Source: Liolophura sinensis
Taxonomy: Eukaryota; Mollusca; Polyplacophora; Chitonida; Chitonidae
NCBI RefSeq assembly: GCF_032854445.1
Contig: NC_088307.1
Coordinates: 2,544,001-2,604,000, forward strand
DNA length: 60,000 nucleotides
Direction of reading: 5' to 3'
Both the position numbers and the translations under genes were made by a program. The notes under the pieces are model-generated. The model did not search any database. It was not told where the DNA came from and was given only the letters and a program-made list of their open reading frames with translations. This document shows, piece after piece, positions 10,738 to 23,258 of this stretch (positions within the stretch are counted from its first letter, which is position 1; every line of letters starts with the position of its first letter).

Positions 10738-13397
10738 TAACGAATCCAGCTTGAGTTGATACATTTTACTACTGAGCCATTAGCAGCGATGAGTTTTATA
10801 TCACACACGGTTGGTATGGAACAGTCTGTCTGTCGTATTTTTGTCACACCTGTCTTTTAAAAGAATTTAAACAACATCACAATAGTATCTTCCCGTAAAA
10901 GGAGACACAAGACACGACACGTACTTTACCAATTATAATTGTACTGAGATGACCTACAAGGACATGGCGTATCCTTTTATTGTAAGAACCTCTCAGGTAT
11001 CCATGAACATTTTACGCCAAAAGTAAAGTCTTTAAAGTCACATGAGATTAGCGTCGCCCTGATGACACATATCCTTCATATATACACAGCCGATGATTAC
11101 CGACGTTTACCGAACGTCGACGCCGTGACGTTGCTAAGCATGCGATGGGCGCATAACACTCCTAGAAACAAACGTTACGCGCGCAAGATCGGAATCATGT
11201 AGAGTTTGGGTCTGAAAAGACGCCTATGGAGACAATTTTAAGGTGTATTTATGATTATTTCAAGTAAACTTGCACGTAAGAGAAACTACTAGGGGAGGTA
11301 CTCAAACATACTTCAATTCTGGAGTGGAAATGTGTTTTGTGCCGAGCAATGATACACCACATGACGCAGGGTGACTGTGACGTCACAAACACTTGTGCAG
11401 TTCATTCTAGCGTAAATTGACGTACTACACACACTGAGGCGACTGATCACATGTGACAGGCGAGGTATTTGATCTGGTTTTGTCAACTGTGGCCAGAATC
11501 ACACCACTTGATGACATTTTCACTGAAATTGTTATGACGGCATAGAGCACGTTTTTGACCAATGAGGACAACCAACCATGAAAGATAACTTTTCAGCAAA
11601 ATAATGTAAGAAATATGAATCATCTATGTTTGTCTTCTTGTACATATACTGTATATAGAGGGACAAAAATATTTGAAAATATGTTACCGTTTTGTGCCAT
11701 TTATTTATTTATCTCGCCCACATTGCGTTTGTCTATATAGGCGTGTTTTATCTACATACTTATGCTATCCACTAATGTATTTCTCTGGTAGGCTGTAAGA
11801 CTGGAGTGATAAATTGACATTTTCAGTCCGGCTATCATTATGTAGGACAAATCACATAAACTTCAAGAGGTTATACACCTGAGATTTTTGGCAAAACAAT
11901 CCATATTGGCCAATTAAACCAAAGTTTCTGTATTTACCATGCAAGAATAGTTAAAGTTATTGCCTGGTAATAAATATCAAACTCGTATACCTGTACTTTT
12001 CATAGCATTAAAATGGTTTTAAAGTTTGGAAAACTAGTAATGGGAACCGCTTTAAAAACTTCAGGAACTTGATTACCAATTTCGAACGGTAACACGTGCG
12101 CACGCTGATGTTTTGTGGCAGGTAATGATTTGAGCTATTCCAAAATAACGGTAAAAACTAGATTGCATTTGTGGGAATTCCATGCAAACCGATTAGCCAG
12201 TTCAACGGAAAGTGTTCCTAACGCTTTCCCGTGACAATGGCGTAGGGGTGACAATGGCGCAAAGTGCCTAACGAATCCAACGTGAGTTGTTGTATTCTAC
12301 TACTCAGCGTTAGTAGTGATGAGTGTTATATCACACACGGTTAGTATGGAACAGTCTGTTTGTGCGATTGTGGTCACACGTCTCCTTCAGCAGAATTTTA
12401 GATAGATCACAACAGAATATTAATATAATTTTACTAACCAACCTTTCTTTCGTAATCGCCATTCCAAGGATTTTTATGCATACAACCTGTTTTCAACTCA
12501 TTTTGTTTTTCTTTCAATACACCTTTATTAAAACACAGGATGTATTATGACAAACAAGCCGTGCCTTAGGAGAAAAACGCTGTAAGGTATAATATAATTT
12601 TCTCGTCGATAATTTGATAATCAAGGATTCCAGAAATGAAGAACGCTATATTTAGCTGCAAGATATTCATAGTAAAATCAATACCGTGTATAATAAACAA
12701 AGAGAAATATATAATCCTGATCATTAAACTCTGAAAATTGCAGCATTATTCAAACAACCCTCACGCTCACACCCACCCCAACCCCCACCCACACCACTAT
12801 AACTGTAAGACGGGGTTCCTTGATGTTTTAAGAACCTAGTAGCTTTTAAAACCTCCATGTATGTATACAGCTTACAGACATCGAGTGAAACCGCGCATGC
12901 GTTTTGCACTCCGGCATGCACTTGACTAGTTAGGGTGCATTTGTAAATTTGCATTGAAACATGTCACACTTATACTTACACCATACACTTGACTGTTTGT
13001 TTGTTTATTTATTTGATTCGTGTTTTACGCTGTACTCAAGAATATTCCACTTATACGAATGGTGGGAGGGAACCGCCCACAGAATCCTGAGGAAACCCAC
13101 GACCATCCGCAGGTTGCTGCAAACCTTCCCATGTATGTACGACAGGATAGGACTTGACTTTTTAATCCATGATTAAATCTTGTCCACAAAAATCATTTCT
13201 CTTATCAAAATGTCCAAGTGTTATAAACTGCATATCTTATCAAAGATATTGAATATTAATAAGCGTGGCTTACTTATACATAGAGTATATCTACATTTTA
13301 TTAACTGAATATATGGTAAGAGTGTAACAAGGGAACACCATTGTTATGTATGCTTGGGTTTTCGACTCGTATACTGAACAATTTTTCACTCAAATAA
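10738..13397 (+). repeat. unit alpha0: partial, rearranged copy of the large tandem unit
   Basis: 10738-11040 matches 14920-15200, 11041-12260 matches 13560-14900, and 12261-12700 matches 14920-15480. 12590-13397 matches 29050-30295. It has the alpha marker (GAGATTTTTGGCAAAACAATCC at about 11883), the hairpin at 11101-11119 and the TGACGTCA site at 11378-11385. The P2RX7_C and THAP parts are missing, so this is a truncated edge of the array. Confidence 0.85.
12995..13140 (-). mobile_element. SINE S2 fragment (body only), minus strand
   Basis: TTTATTTATTTGATTCGTGTTTTACGC through CACTTATACGAATGGTGGGAGG, GGAAACCCACGACCATCCGCAGGTTGCTG and CCTTCCCATGTATG match the S2 body. The tRNA head is absent. 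A second copy in the same context is at 29905-30050, so the insertion predates the duplication. Confidence 0.85.
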
Positions 13398-13608
13398 GTG
13401 TGTGCATTTATTTATTTCATTGGTATTTTACGCCGCACTCAATAATTTTTCACTTATATATCATCATTACGGTGAGAGGAAATAAGCCGTACATGAAATA
13501 GAACTAACTCTTAACTCACTTTACCTGATGTGAACATGTCGTTTGGTTAAACGGTGCTTAACCTGATGACACATCTCCTTGACTGTGATATACACGGTCG
13601 ATGATTAC

Positions 13609-13627
13609 CGACGTTTACCGAACGTCG
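13609..13627. other. perfect 7-bp inverted repeat CGACGTT / AACGTCG
   Basis: CGACGTT, five bases (TACCG), then AACGTCG, followed by ACGCCGTGACGTTGC. The same hairpin is at 11101-11119, 23455-23473, 30508-30526 and 52987-53005. In unit alpha3 (about 42360) it is lost by a deletion between two GACGTT repeats. Function is unknown. Confidence 0.85.
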
Positions 13628-13885
13628 ACGCCGTGACGTTGCTAAGCATGCGATGGACACATTACAGCCCTAGCAACAACTGTTACGCGCACACAGTCGG
13701 AATCATGTAGAGTTTGGCTCTGAAAAGATGTCAATGGAGACAATTTTCCGGGTGTATTTATTATAATTTCAAGTAAACTTGCACGTAAGAGAAACTCCTA
13801 GCGGATGTAGCAAAAATAATTCAGTTCTGGAGTGGGAATGTGTTTTGTGCCGAGCAATGATACACCACATGACGCGGCGTGACTG

Positions 13886-13893
13886 TGACGTCA
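13886..13893. promoter_or_regulatory. TGACGTCA palindrome (CRE-like) conserved between units
   Basis: The full palindromic CREB/ATF-type site occurs at equivalent positions in six unit copies: 11378, 13886, 23732, 25402, 30786 and 42614. In beta4 (about 53265) it reads TGACGTCT. It lies between the divergent THAP start of the previous unit and the P2RX7_C start of its own unit. Whether it functions is inference; its conservation partly reflects common descent. Confidence 0.4.
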
Positions 13894-15727
13894 CAAACAC
13901 TTATTCACTTCATTCTAGGGTAGACTGACGTACTACACACACTGAGGCGACTGATCACATGCGACAGGCGAGGTGTATAATGTGCTTTAGTCAGCAGTGG
14001 CCAGAATCACACCAATTGATGACATTGTCGCTAAAATTGTTATGATGGCATAGAGCACGTTGATGACCAATGAGGACAAGGAACCATGAAAGATAACTTT
14101 TCAGCAAAATAATGTAAGAAATATGAATTATCTATGTACTGTATATAGAAAAGATAAAAATATTGGAAAATATGTTACCGTTTTGTGCCATTTATTTATT
14201 GATTTATTTATCTCGCCCACATTTTTTTTGTCTATATAGGCGTGATTTATCTACATACTAATGCTATCCACTAATGTATTCATCAGGTACGCTGTAAGAC
14301 TGCAGTGATAAATAGACATTTTCAATCCGGCTATCATTATGTAGGACAAATCACATAAACTTAAAGAGGTTATACTCCGGAGATTTTTTGGCAAAACAAT
14401 CCATATTGGCCAATTAAACCAAAGTTTCTGTATTTACCATGCAAGAATACTTAAAGTCATTGCCTGTTAATAAATATCAGACTCGTATACCTGTACTATT
14501 TATAGCGTAAAAGTTATTTTCAAGTTTGAAAAACTTGTAAAGGGAACCGCTTTAAAAACTTTAGGAACGTGATTATCAATTTCGAACGGTAACACGTGCA
14601 CAGGCTGATGCTTTGTGACAGGTAATGATTTGAGCTATTCCAAAATAACAGTAAAAACTAGATTGCATTTGTGCTGGTGTCTTCGGTAGGTAGCCTCTTT
14701 AACTGATAATGTAACTGATATATCAATGATGACGCAAAGGCAGGCTGTTATTTCCTAATAAAATATTCCATCAGATCAACAAGTGGCTAATTTTTTGCAT
14801 TTTCTGTCGTACAGAGGAAATCCATGCAAACCGATTACCCAGTTCAACGGAAAGTGTTCCTTACGTTTTTGCGTGACAATGGCTTAGGGGTGAGAATGGG
14901 GCAAAGTCAGTTGCCTAACGAATCCAACGCGAGTTGTTGTGTTCTACTACTGAGCCATTAACAGTGATGAGTATTATATCACACACAGTTAGTATGGAAC
15001 AGTGTGTTTGTCGGATTTTGTTCACACGTCTCTTTAAAGTATCTTCCCGTAAAAGGAAACACTAGGCACGACACGTACTTTACCAAGTACATGTATAACT
15101 ATACTGAGAGCTGAGCGACAAGAACATGGCGTATCCTTTTATTGTAAGAACCTGTCAGGGATCATCAACATTCTACGCCAATAGTAAAGTCTTTAAAGTC
15201 ACATGAGATTGACGCCGACTCTGTCGCAGTTTGGTTTAAAACACACTGCACTAATCTAAATGTAATTATTCCAACCAACGTTCCTTCTGCAATCACCATT
15301 TCAAGGATTTTTATGCATGCAACCTGTTCTAAACTCATTTTGTTTTTTCTTTCAATACACCTGTATTAAAGCACAGAATGTATTATGAGAAACAAGCCGT
15401 GCCTTAGGAGAAAAATGCTGTAAGGTATAATTTTCTCGTCGATAATTTGATAATCGAGGATTCCAGAAATGAAGAGCGCTATGTACGCTTGAGTTTTTGA
15501 CCCGTAGATATATGGTATCAAAATACTCATATTTTAGACTTTAAATGGTATAGTAAATATAGCAGCACGTTACTGTTCTTCTTTATATGGTTTTGTTTTC
15601 AAATCAAAACGATTTAACTGGATTTATAAACCTGTGGAAATGTACCATGTGTGAAAACATCGCTTTTACGACCTTGACCTTGATGACATCACGAATTGAA
15701 TGGCTTTTGAAGGCCGTTTGTGTTCTC

Positions 15728-17291
15728 ATGGCACAAACATATGAATCTAGCGACAGGACCATGACACATTTGGTTACTTTAGCGGAAGATGAGGGCATGC
15801 ATAAGGCCTAACCCTATACATTTGAGCCCTGTTCGTCTGATGATGGGGAAAATAGCAACAGACGGGAGGACTGAGGTCACAAGCAACACAAGTGAAGACG
15901 GTGAAAGCGAGCAGTCCTGTTTGCAGAACACTGAATGGTATGGTGCCATAATATGTTAGCAGAGTATAACTTTTTCGTCCTTTTTTTAAGGACACTAGGA
16001 ACGTCATCTGTGAAACATTTTTTATTACCAGTTATACTTGTTTGTCAGGTTAATAACCGGAAATTTATATTGATCAAACGTCTGTCAACAATATTTACAA
16101 ACCACAACAACAACGTCCTCTGATTTTTGCCCACTGGAAATGCAACTCGGAATACGCAAGTCAACAGCGTTTTAACATTACCATCTCACTGCAATTCTCC
16201 AGTAGATTAGAACCAGAACATTATGTTGTATTTAACGTGAAATAACGTCAATGCATTGAATTCAAGACATGTTTACCTAAATTCTTTTGTTCTTTTAGGC
16301 AAAATTGATAATAGTCCAAAAATACACTTTAAACTCTATGAAATTGTACATTCTGATGAGCCAGACGCACTGTTCATTGAACAGTAACTATACTTTTGTT
16401 GACGTCACTGACATGCTTATGCTTGGATGTCAACTCTGCTAATTGTTACAGGAGGATAATTAAAAAATGATCTATGTCTACAGTTCTGTGTGATGTTGTG
16501 AAGGTAAAGATTCTGAAACTGTGCAATGTTTTGACAGGTGTAAATGTGGAAACTGCATCATCATGCCATCTGCAGCAGAATGTGTTTGTTGCCATGAAAT
16601 AACTGTGATCTACGCCAGGTGTGAGGAGATGGATGTTCGAGTCCCGTTCATCACAGACCATAGAGGATTTGAACCGGTGTGTCTCAACCCCTATGTGTTT
16701 GACGTGTGGCATATTACCAGTACAGGCAACAGTGCAAGATGGGCGACAACAATAAAACAGTAGATCAGTGAGTATCAATGTATAATATAATATAATATAA
16801 TTAGGTTTTACGTCATACTTCACAATTTTTCAGTCATATGACAATGAGGAGTCCTTACTATACTGTGCTTCCTTGTGGCAGAGCAAATCTGTGCCGCTAA
16901 AGTGCTGCCACCACTGAAACACCATGTCAAAGACATCAGACATTACTAGCTAGGTGACATAATAGCCAGACAGTAACTAATTTTCTACATGACATTCAAT
17001 TGTAGACAAGTTTTGGAACTTATTTGTCTAAACTGGTCTTGAGACAATAATCTAAGAGTTAAATAATGGAAGGTTTTTATGTGGCATTGGGTATTAACTT
17101 GCACCATTTGAACTTAATCTTTTCAGCAAAACGTCGACATGTTGCTTATTGTCAGGTTTGTGCAGTTCTGTTGGCACTTGCTTGGCAAAAGCATAAGACT
17201 AGTAATACCTTCATGTGCAGTCGCTGCCATACGTGCCCGATTCTCTTCACCATCCGGGAACTATACTGGTTTCATGATGTATTACGAATGA
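15728..17291 (+). pseudogene. P2X7-ballast (P2RX7_C) domain gene, copy 1 (three exons, disabled)
   Basis: Exons: a about 15728-15937, b 16538-16767, c 17127-17291. Exon a begins at ATGGCACAAAC and ends ..NTE plus TG; exon b starts with G, so the join restores NTEWCKCGNC, the W-C-x-C-G-x-C start of the P2X7 cytoplasmic ballast domain. Exon b continues IIMPSAAECVCCHEI and DHRGFEPVCLNP, matching the domain's zinc-binding cysteines. Exon c gives KRRHVAY and the PSCAV..YTGF end. In P2X7 this domain follows a channel; here no channel part is seen, as in many stand-alone invertebrate proteins. Copy 1 has a TAA at codon GCC-TAA near 15808, a frame slip in exon a, one extra base after VCLNPYVFDV, and an inserted G in exon c. 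Exon b (phase 2) and exon c do not join simply, so a small exon may be missing. A poly(A) signal lies at 17986. Confidence 0.85.
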
Positions 17292-17747
17292 TCTTCTCAA
17301 TAACCACAACGCTCTCGTCCCAGAGCCCAGCTCACAAGAAACAGGGTGAAAATGTGTGACTTGTCTGAACCAACCCGCCAACAGCTGTGCGTCACCCTGC
17401 CATTATCTGCATCATTCACTCCACTGTGGCCAGTTGCCCGATGTGAATAAATCCCATACGGTAAATGCTTGTGATCTACTCTTTACAGCATCAGCGGTCA
17501 TCCAAAAAGACCTTCTCGGGGCCAACCCAAATCTCCCGAAAAGTCTACTTTCAATCTGAGCATATGTTTATTTTCTATGCCGTGGTTACTTTATAAATAT
17601 TGATGTAGATCTATGTACATATCTGTGTAGACGTCTTTGTCTAAGTGTGTATGTGTGCAGTAGACGACCAGTTTCTGACTGCCATCACACGTGAGGTCAT
17701 ACCCTGTAGACTGTGCCACACCCTGCCCATTCGCCTGTGGCCCCCTT

Positions 17748-17762
17748 CCCCCCCCCCCCCCC
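17748..17762 (+). repeat. C15 tract at a position shared by all units
   Basis: The C run is inside an otherwise well-kept 100-bp block (GTAGACGACCAG..TTCGCCTG). Equivalent runs are C16 at 25168, C16 at 34846, C23 at 46378 and C9 at 57323. A G run lies about 0.7 kb downstream (G6 at 18476 in this unit). Confidence 0.9.
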
Positions 17763-18428
17763 TCCCAATCGTGACATTACATCACCACCCCTCCGGGGAT
17801 GTCCATCTCTACTACATACAAAGAACACCTTATTTACCTGTATCATGTGGTGGGATCCAGCTGCTCCCCATTCCCATAAAAATAACCCACAATACCACTT
17901 CTCAATAATAAGGTGTACACAAATGTTTCCTGGCATTCTCTAATCAGGTTAATCATAATGGGGTAATAAACTGGATATTACATTGAATAAAAACACTGAC
18001 CTTTGCTAAGTTCCTCTGAAACGTCCCCACGCCAAGAGCACATTTCAACCACGACCAAAGAGCTTGACATATTCGTGAAAGGCTCGGGTTAAGTGACACC
18101 TTGTGTGGTACAGTAGGCACCAGCCCACCTTATTAATCAAATTTGTACTCGAAATGCTCGAATACAGCCTAAAAGCACTTCAATACACATCTTCCACAAT
18201 AGGCCCGTACTGGCCCAGTCATATTGTATTGGTTATAAATTTTCGTTTTATATTGAACACATACGGAATATGATAGATGTGTTACGATAAGCTACTACAT
18301 CGCACGCTACAGTTTGATGTCTCAATGCTGGACGGAGTAGTGACATCACAAAACTATCATCTATGAACTAAATAAACAGTGATGATGCCAGACCAACACA
18401 ACAGGCCGGTTTCAAATATGTTGAAATT

Positions 18429-21400
18429 TTTATTTGTCACATTTATAACATACGTAAAATAATATGAATCCTACTGGGGGGTTCTGACAGTCGACCTTTG
18501 ACTTTGGATCAATACCCTCAGGCCAACAAAGAGACAGTATGACAAATATGATTAATACAAATCACATATTATCAATCACTTCACTGTAGCCGGCATACCC
18601 TGGCACATAGCAGACCATTCAACAAGACATCTGAATGATGAAATCAATAAACACAAGGCATACTATGACTATTTACTGTCGATAAGGTTTTGTAGGTTAA
18701 AAACCCCTACTGAGCACAGCCAGTCATGAACGTCATCCAAAGCAATATCACCCTTGGAATTATTAATTTTACCTTGTGTCCATAACATCTGGTGTGTACT
18801 TGAGGAGCTTTGCTGCGAAGTGGTTGATGAGGGAGTGTAGAGACTCCAAGTGTGAAGTTTGGTGTCCTGTTCACAACATGGCCACATCCTTCTCAAAACA
18901 GTCACTCTTAATAATGCTCAAGAGCTTCTCTGTACTGCTCTCATCTAAAACACAAACATTTGTAAACCTGTCAGTTCAAATTACTTATATTTTGCAGAAT
19001 AATACGTCATACATGTATAGAGGGACATTACTTTCACTAAAGTCTAAATGCTTCAATTTAAAATGTGATAGATGAGAAGGTATATTTAATGGTTCCCTAA
19101 CTTAAAATAGGTACCCTAATGCTAAATTACAGAAATACACTGTGTTGATACATAATTCTTGGGTCATAAGAGAAAAACTTTAGCAAAGATAAGAACTGTA
19201 GGCTGTCCCTACTAACAGGTAAATAATTTTACTCTTGTTTTACTTAATCTGAAAATCTGATAATGCAAAATAAAACACTGAGGTACACCTACTTGGAACC
19301 ATCCACTTATTTTTTCTCTTTTCCACACAGACGTTTGTGGGCACATTTTGGGAGGGTCTGGTCATCATGACGACTAATGTCTTGAACATAATTATCAATA
19401 GAATTCCACTTCTAAACTGTCATCTCTGAACTGCTGTCACTGGTTGAACTGGCACACCAATACAGATGGTTTACAATGGACTTTTTCCAAAGGTTCACTT
19501 TTGTCATACCCTTCTTCTTCCCAAGCTTGTCAATGTTCTTACCCCGTCCTGAAAATGACCACAACACACTGATTCGTAAAATACGGCAACACACTGGGAC
19601 ATGCATTATGTCTCCAAGAAATGAATGACTGATAAATGCTCAAAACAAGGTTGCTTCATGCACAATGACAGGTTGCTACTGAATAAGCTTGTTGTTTTAA
19701 CTGCGGAATTAGTAGGGTAACAATAAAGTGTTACAATTACATGTACATACAATTAAAATGGTCATGGATCAATGAGTACCAAGTACAGTGTGCATAAATT
19801 ATACTACAGGCACTGTACATTTAAGAGCTGGTTGTTGTGTCTCAACTAATTTACTCTTTATTATTCCCCCAATTTCTGGAAAGATGACAGATTATTAAAA
19901 CGTCATGTCAGTTTTTTTTAAGTATTACTATTACATTGAGCACCATTCCTAAAATGACCCCAGGAACAGATTACAGTGGACAAAAAATTAAATTTCCACC
20001 CCCGATGTATTGTCTGACCTGTGGTTGATGGGATTAGTGTTCATTAACAGCACAACATTTTACAGTAAAAAAAAAGCATCAACATACCTATCCAAGGTGT
20101 GTCGATCTGTAACAATCTCATCCACAGTGAGCTTCTCTTTCTTTAGGTTATGTAAAGCCTGGATTAACCCCTCCTTCTCCAGTGCGTTACTGATGGCAAC
20201 TTCTGTGACCTAATAATAATGAAACATTTATATTTATGTACTTAGCATAAATCAGCAGGATTAGTTACATTTATATGTCAAAATTCATCAGTCTCTAAAG
20301 GAGACTCATGAATGTCAAAAACCAATATCCCCAGAACATGGAGCAAATAACTTCAAACAACTTCTTGAAATTTCACAAAAAGGGCTGCACCATAACCACT
20401 GAGGCCTCACAATTACAAAGTACACACCTCTTAATTTCCACACAGTATAAGTTTAACTGTTCGATACTATGCCATTAGCAAAGCTGGACAAAGAACAGAC
20501 GGACAATAAAAAGAGGAATAACTGTACAAATTGTAACCATGAATGATTTAGCATAATTTTATGTCTGATCACATTTTAGTTTATTACAATTAATTTTTCT
20601 TCTCAAAATGTATAAAAAATGATCTCACTGTCACTGTTTCAATGTTGATGACTTTATTGATCTTTGTTTACAGAATGCTGTAAGTGCCATACTTTGCACT
20701 ATGTAAGCCAGTCTGACACCTTTTGAGTTTCTGTCAGCAATGCTCCTCTCTCTTCTGACCACATGTTGCTGACAGCTTTCTTCAAGAATGACTTTGGTGA
20801 TTGAGGAAAGTCTGGTACGAATAAGAAGTGATTCCGGCAGAGGAGAATACATGAAGTGTTTCTGAGACATTTGCACAACAGAACAGCATAGGTGAGGAAA
20901 GTAAGATATTTCCTGCAGGATAATTTCCAATCAATGGCTGACTGTCCCAGTCTCAGGTAAAACTGCAGCTGGTGCATACCTGCCGCACACTGACCATCGT
21001 GCCTGTTGTCTTAAATGTCACCACACATTCACTACAACACTGTAAACAATGCTGAAACAGGCCTCTGAGACAGGACTGAACAACAATAAAACATTTTTCC
21101 ATAGTTTGAATTTCCTTGAACCTAGTAATAATTAATATTACATATGGAGTATGGTAATAGATAATTAGTGAAGTATAGTCTTTATTCATGAGACTCCTAC
21201 TTCAAGACTTTTTGGAAATCATACTAGAAGTACTGACTGACCCTGTGCATCAATTGGACATCTTCATAGATACTGCATGAGTGTTGTTATTTTGAACGAA
21301 CCTAATGATTGGCTCCTCTTCTTGCAAGTCTTTCTCGTTAGGGTGATAAACTGGATCCTTCTGTCTCATTTTGGTTATCTTCTTGCGACTCACCACTATC

Positions 21401-22960
21401 TCCTCACCACTATCTTCATCAACCTCAGACAGGCGGCAGAGAGCAGGTGCGTCCAATAGGTTGCACTGTACTGCTGTGCATGCAGTAGCAGGCTGCCTTT
21501 TGTATGAAATACCTAAACACCCAAAAAGCAAATGGAGTAATATTCATATCTGGACATGTAAATGCATTACCAATATTCATGTGGCATTACTGTAGCTACC
21601 ATAATAAAATAACTTGAAGGAACTATTTCTGTGGAGCCCTTAAGCTGGAGTGGTTCACTTGTAATGTTCTTGTCTATGTTGGGAGATAACAAAACTCAAT
21701 TTTAGACAATGATAAACAAGCAATGAAAATAGTAAGTCAGTTGTGACACACATAATTTGAAAATAATCAATTTGGGTTCCAATTAAAGAATCACACAGAA
21801 AACTGGAGCTTCTTACCTTTGCTTCTTCGCTTTGGGCAAATATTAACTTATGTTGCCCTAGTGCTCTTACTGCAAAGTTCAACATCAGTGGTAAAACTGA
21901 TGTCCTCAATACACCAGTCTGGTGTAATATCCAACTCTGAGGTATCTAGCACTGAGGCCCCTGGGTCTGGGATATCCGGCTCTGAGATATCTGGAGCAAC
22001 CTCTTCTGGACAACATTCTCAAGATTCTGCCACAGAGATAATCTGAACAATAGACATTTTTATGTAGGCCTAAAGCTCACAATATGACATTACACAATTA
22101 TAGAATAAAAAAACAGATCTTCAAACCACAGGTTTAGTGTGATGTTGTTTTATGGCTATTAGTAATTCAAAATAAAATTCACCAATGTAAATTTTTGACA
22201 ATTTGTACGCCACGCAAAGTGTTTCAACCTTTAGGTTTAAATGAAACATAGAAGAGGTTACCCGCTTGGATAACTGAGGCTAGCTAACATGAAGAAAGGC
22301 ACCACTATATCACATTCATAATAATAAAAATACATAACATTTCCAAAATAAAATTAGTGGGTATAAAGGCCCTGCAAGGAGATGATCTACACCCATATAT
22401 GACTATCAGACAAAGCTTGCCATCCGCACAGAAATCGGTGTGTTTATGAGTTACAACAACAACATGAATATGTATTGAAGATGCAGAGAAAATTAAAGTG
22501 CCAACATCACCTCACGGATCAGCGTTTTATTTGAAAAAAAAATGGATTCTTCTGATTTAATTTGTGAACAAACTTAACTTACTCTCATACAATGCCGTTT
22601 TCGGATAGCTGCTGGCACAGTTGACGAATCCAAACGGGCGTTGCTGTTAATCTAGCATTCGTCGCTTGAGTGAGCTGTGGTTTGTTTACTTCTGTCGGCT
22701 CGAAAAACGGGTTCTGCGTCCGATTTAAGTTTAGGTTTCACACCAAGCTTCCGCTCCAGCTCACTGTTGTCGTAAGAATCTGCTGCGAAATGTTCACAAC
22801 ACAGCACGGAATATGGAGCCGGTCCAGACGAACACACCCGCGTTTGGGTAACAAAATTTATCCATTTCCGAGTGACAGACTTGTCTTTTGGCCACAGGTG
22901 CATGGTGACCCCAGTCTTGTTACTGTTGCTACAGCCTCCTAACACGCAGACTTTGGGCAT
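18429..22960 (-). pseudogene. THAP-headed DDE transposase-like gene, copy 1 (seven exons, disabled)
   Basis: Start ATG is at 22958-22960. Exons inferred from splice sites and phase: E1 22583-22960, E2 21817-22042, E3 21302-21512, E4 20629-21121, E5 20088-20209, E6 about 19289-19548, E7 18773-18944; AATAAA (minus) is at 18429-18434. E1 encodes a THAP zinc finger with Cys5, Cys10, Trp33, Cys54 and His57. E4 holds DWDSQPLIGNYPAGN and HSAKYGTYS, E5 VTDRHTLD, E6 KNIDKLGKKKG and HLYWC, E7 HLESLHSLINHF, all in the order of a widespread animal THAP/DDE family that I judge closest to Kolobok-type transposases. Defects: TAG after residue 102, TGA in E2, E4 and E7, TAA in E4, loss of the DVWH segment in E5, and a TAG in E6. 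Tail-to-tail with P2RX7_C copy 1. Confidence 0.85.
22652..22960 (-). CDS. THAP zinc-finger exon, copy 1, uninterrupted 102 codons
   Basis: This is the best preserved THAP domain in the window. It has the C2CH pattern C-x4-C-x43-C-x2-H (Cys5, Cys10, Cys54, His57), HLWPKD at 21-26, KW at 32-33 and SVLCCEHF at 51-58. The known role of THAP domains is sequence-specific DNA binding through the zinc-stabilised fold. The frame meets a TAG directly after DEC, but downstream codons up to the strong donor GTAAGT still look coding (STVPAAIRKRHCMR), and exon E2 continues in phase 0. A short THAP-only product could be made if the locus is transcribed. Confidence 0.75.
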   Translation of the reverse strand: MPKVCVLGGCSNSNKTGVTMHLWPKDKSVTRKWINFVTQTRVCSSGPAPYSVLCCEHFAADSYDNSELERKLGVKPKLKSDAEPVFRADRSKQTTAHSSDEC

Positions 22961-23258
22961 CTGGGATAATTACCGTGTACTATAATGTGACAATGACCGA
23001 CTGTTTTCACGCTGCCGCCATTTGTAACTTGCCACTTGCTCGTTCATCGTTCAACTCGTGACGCCACGTGTCAAAGGTCAAAATACTGCTGGTTTTATAT
23101 ACGCTTGAGTTTATTTTGTTTATTTAAACCGTTTTGAGCCATTTTTGAATATGCAAAACACTGCAATATAATTATATGCATTCAGAAAACATCTTCACGC
23201 AAAGTGTGCCATGGTAATTTTGTAGAACCTTCGACAATTTTTCACTCTTATAGATGGA

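Larger units (their letters stand above)
13398..23258 (+). repeat. unit alpha1: complete 9.9-kb tandem unit
   Basis: This unit runs from an S2-derived start (TGTGTGCATTTATTTATTTC) to the next copy of the same start. It contains the hairpin (13609-13627), TGACGTCA (13886-13893), P2RX7_C copy 1, C15 tract, convergent spacer and THAP copy 1. Alpha markers include the uninterrupted stretch at about 14363-14458 that beta units lack. It has no large insertion and is the best reference for the unit. Confidence 0.92.

Noticed and set aside
17645-17943. Proline-rich (and opposite-strand glycine-rich) frames at the C-tracts, also at 25015, 34738, 46246 and 57221
   Set aside because: They are produced by the C homopolymers, change frame with tract length between units, and have no homology.
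20631-20977. Two 90-100 codon minus frames starting MEIILQEISYF and MHQLQFYLRLG (also at 39392-39821 and 50287-50623)
   Set aside because: For most of their length they are the wrong frames of exon E4; the third frame gives the family motifs DWDSQPLIGNYPAGN and SAGITSYSYQTF. Only the C-terminal part of the longer frame (HSAKYG) is real, after a frameshift.
20629-21121. TGA recoding (selenoprotein) to explain shared TGA codons in the THAP gene
   Set aside because: TAA, TAG and frameshifts also occur, and two TGA sites are visibly CGA in sister copies, so decay is the simpler account.
13398-23258. The 10-kb unit as one transposon with terminal inverted repeats
   Set aside because: Units abut head to tail and I found no inverted ends or target duplication at the chosen boundary, which is itself arbitrary in a tandem array. 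Not excluded; needs copies elsewhere.
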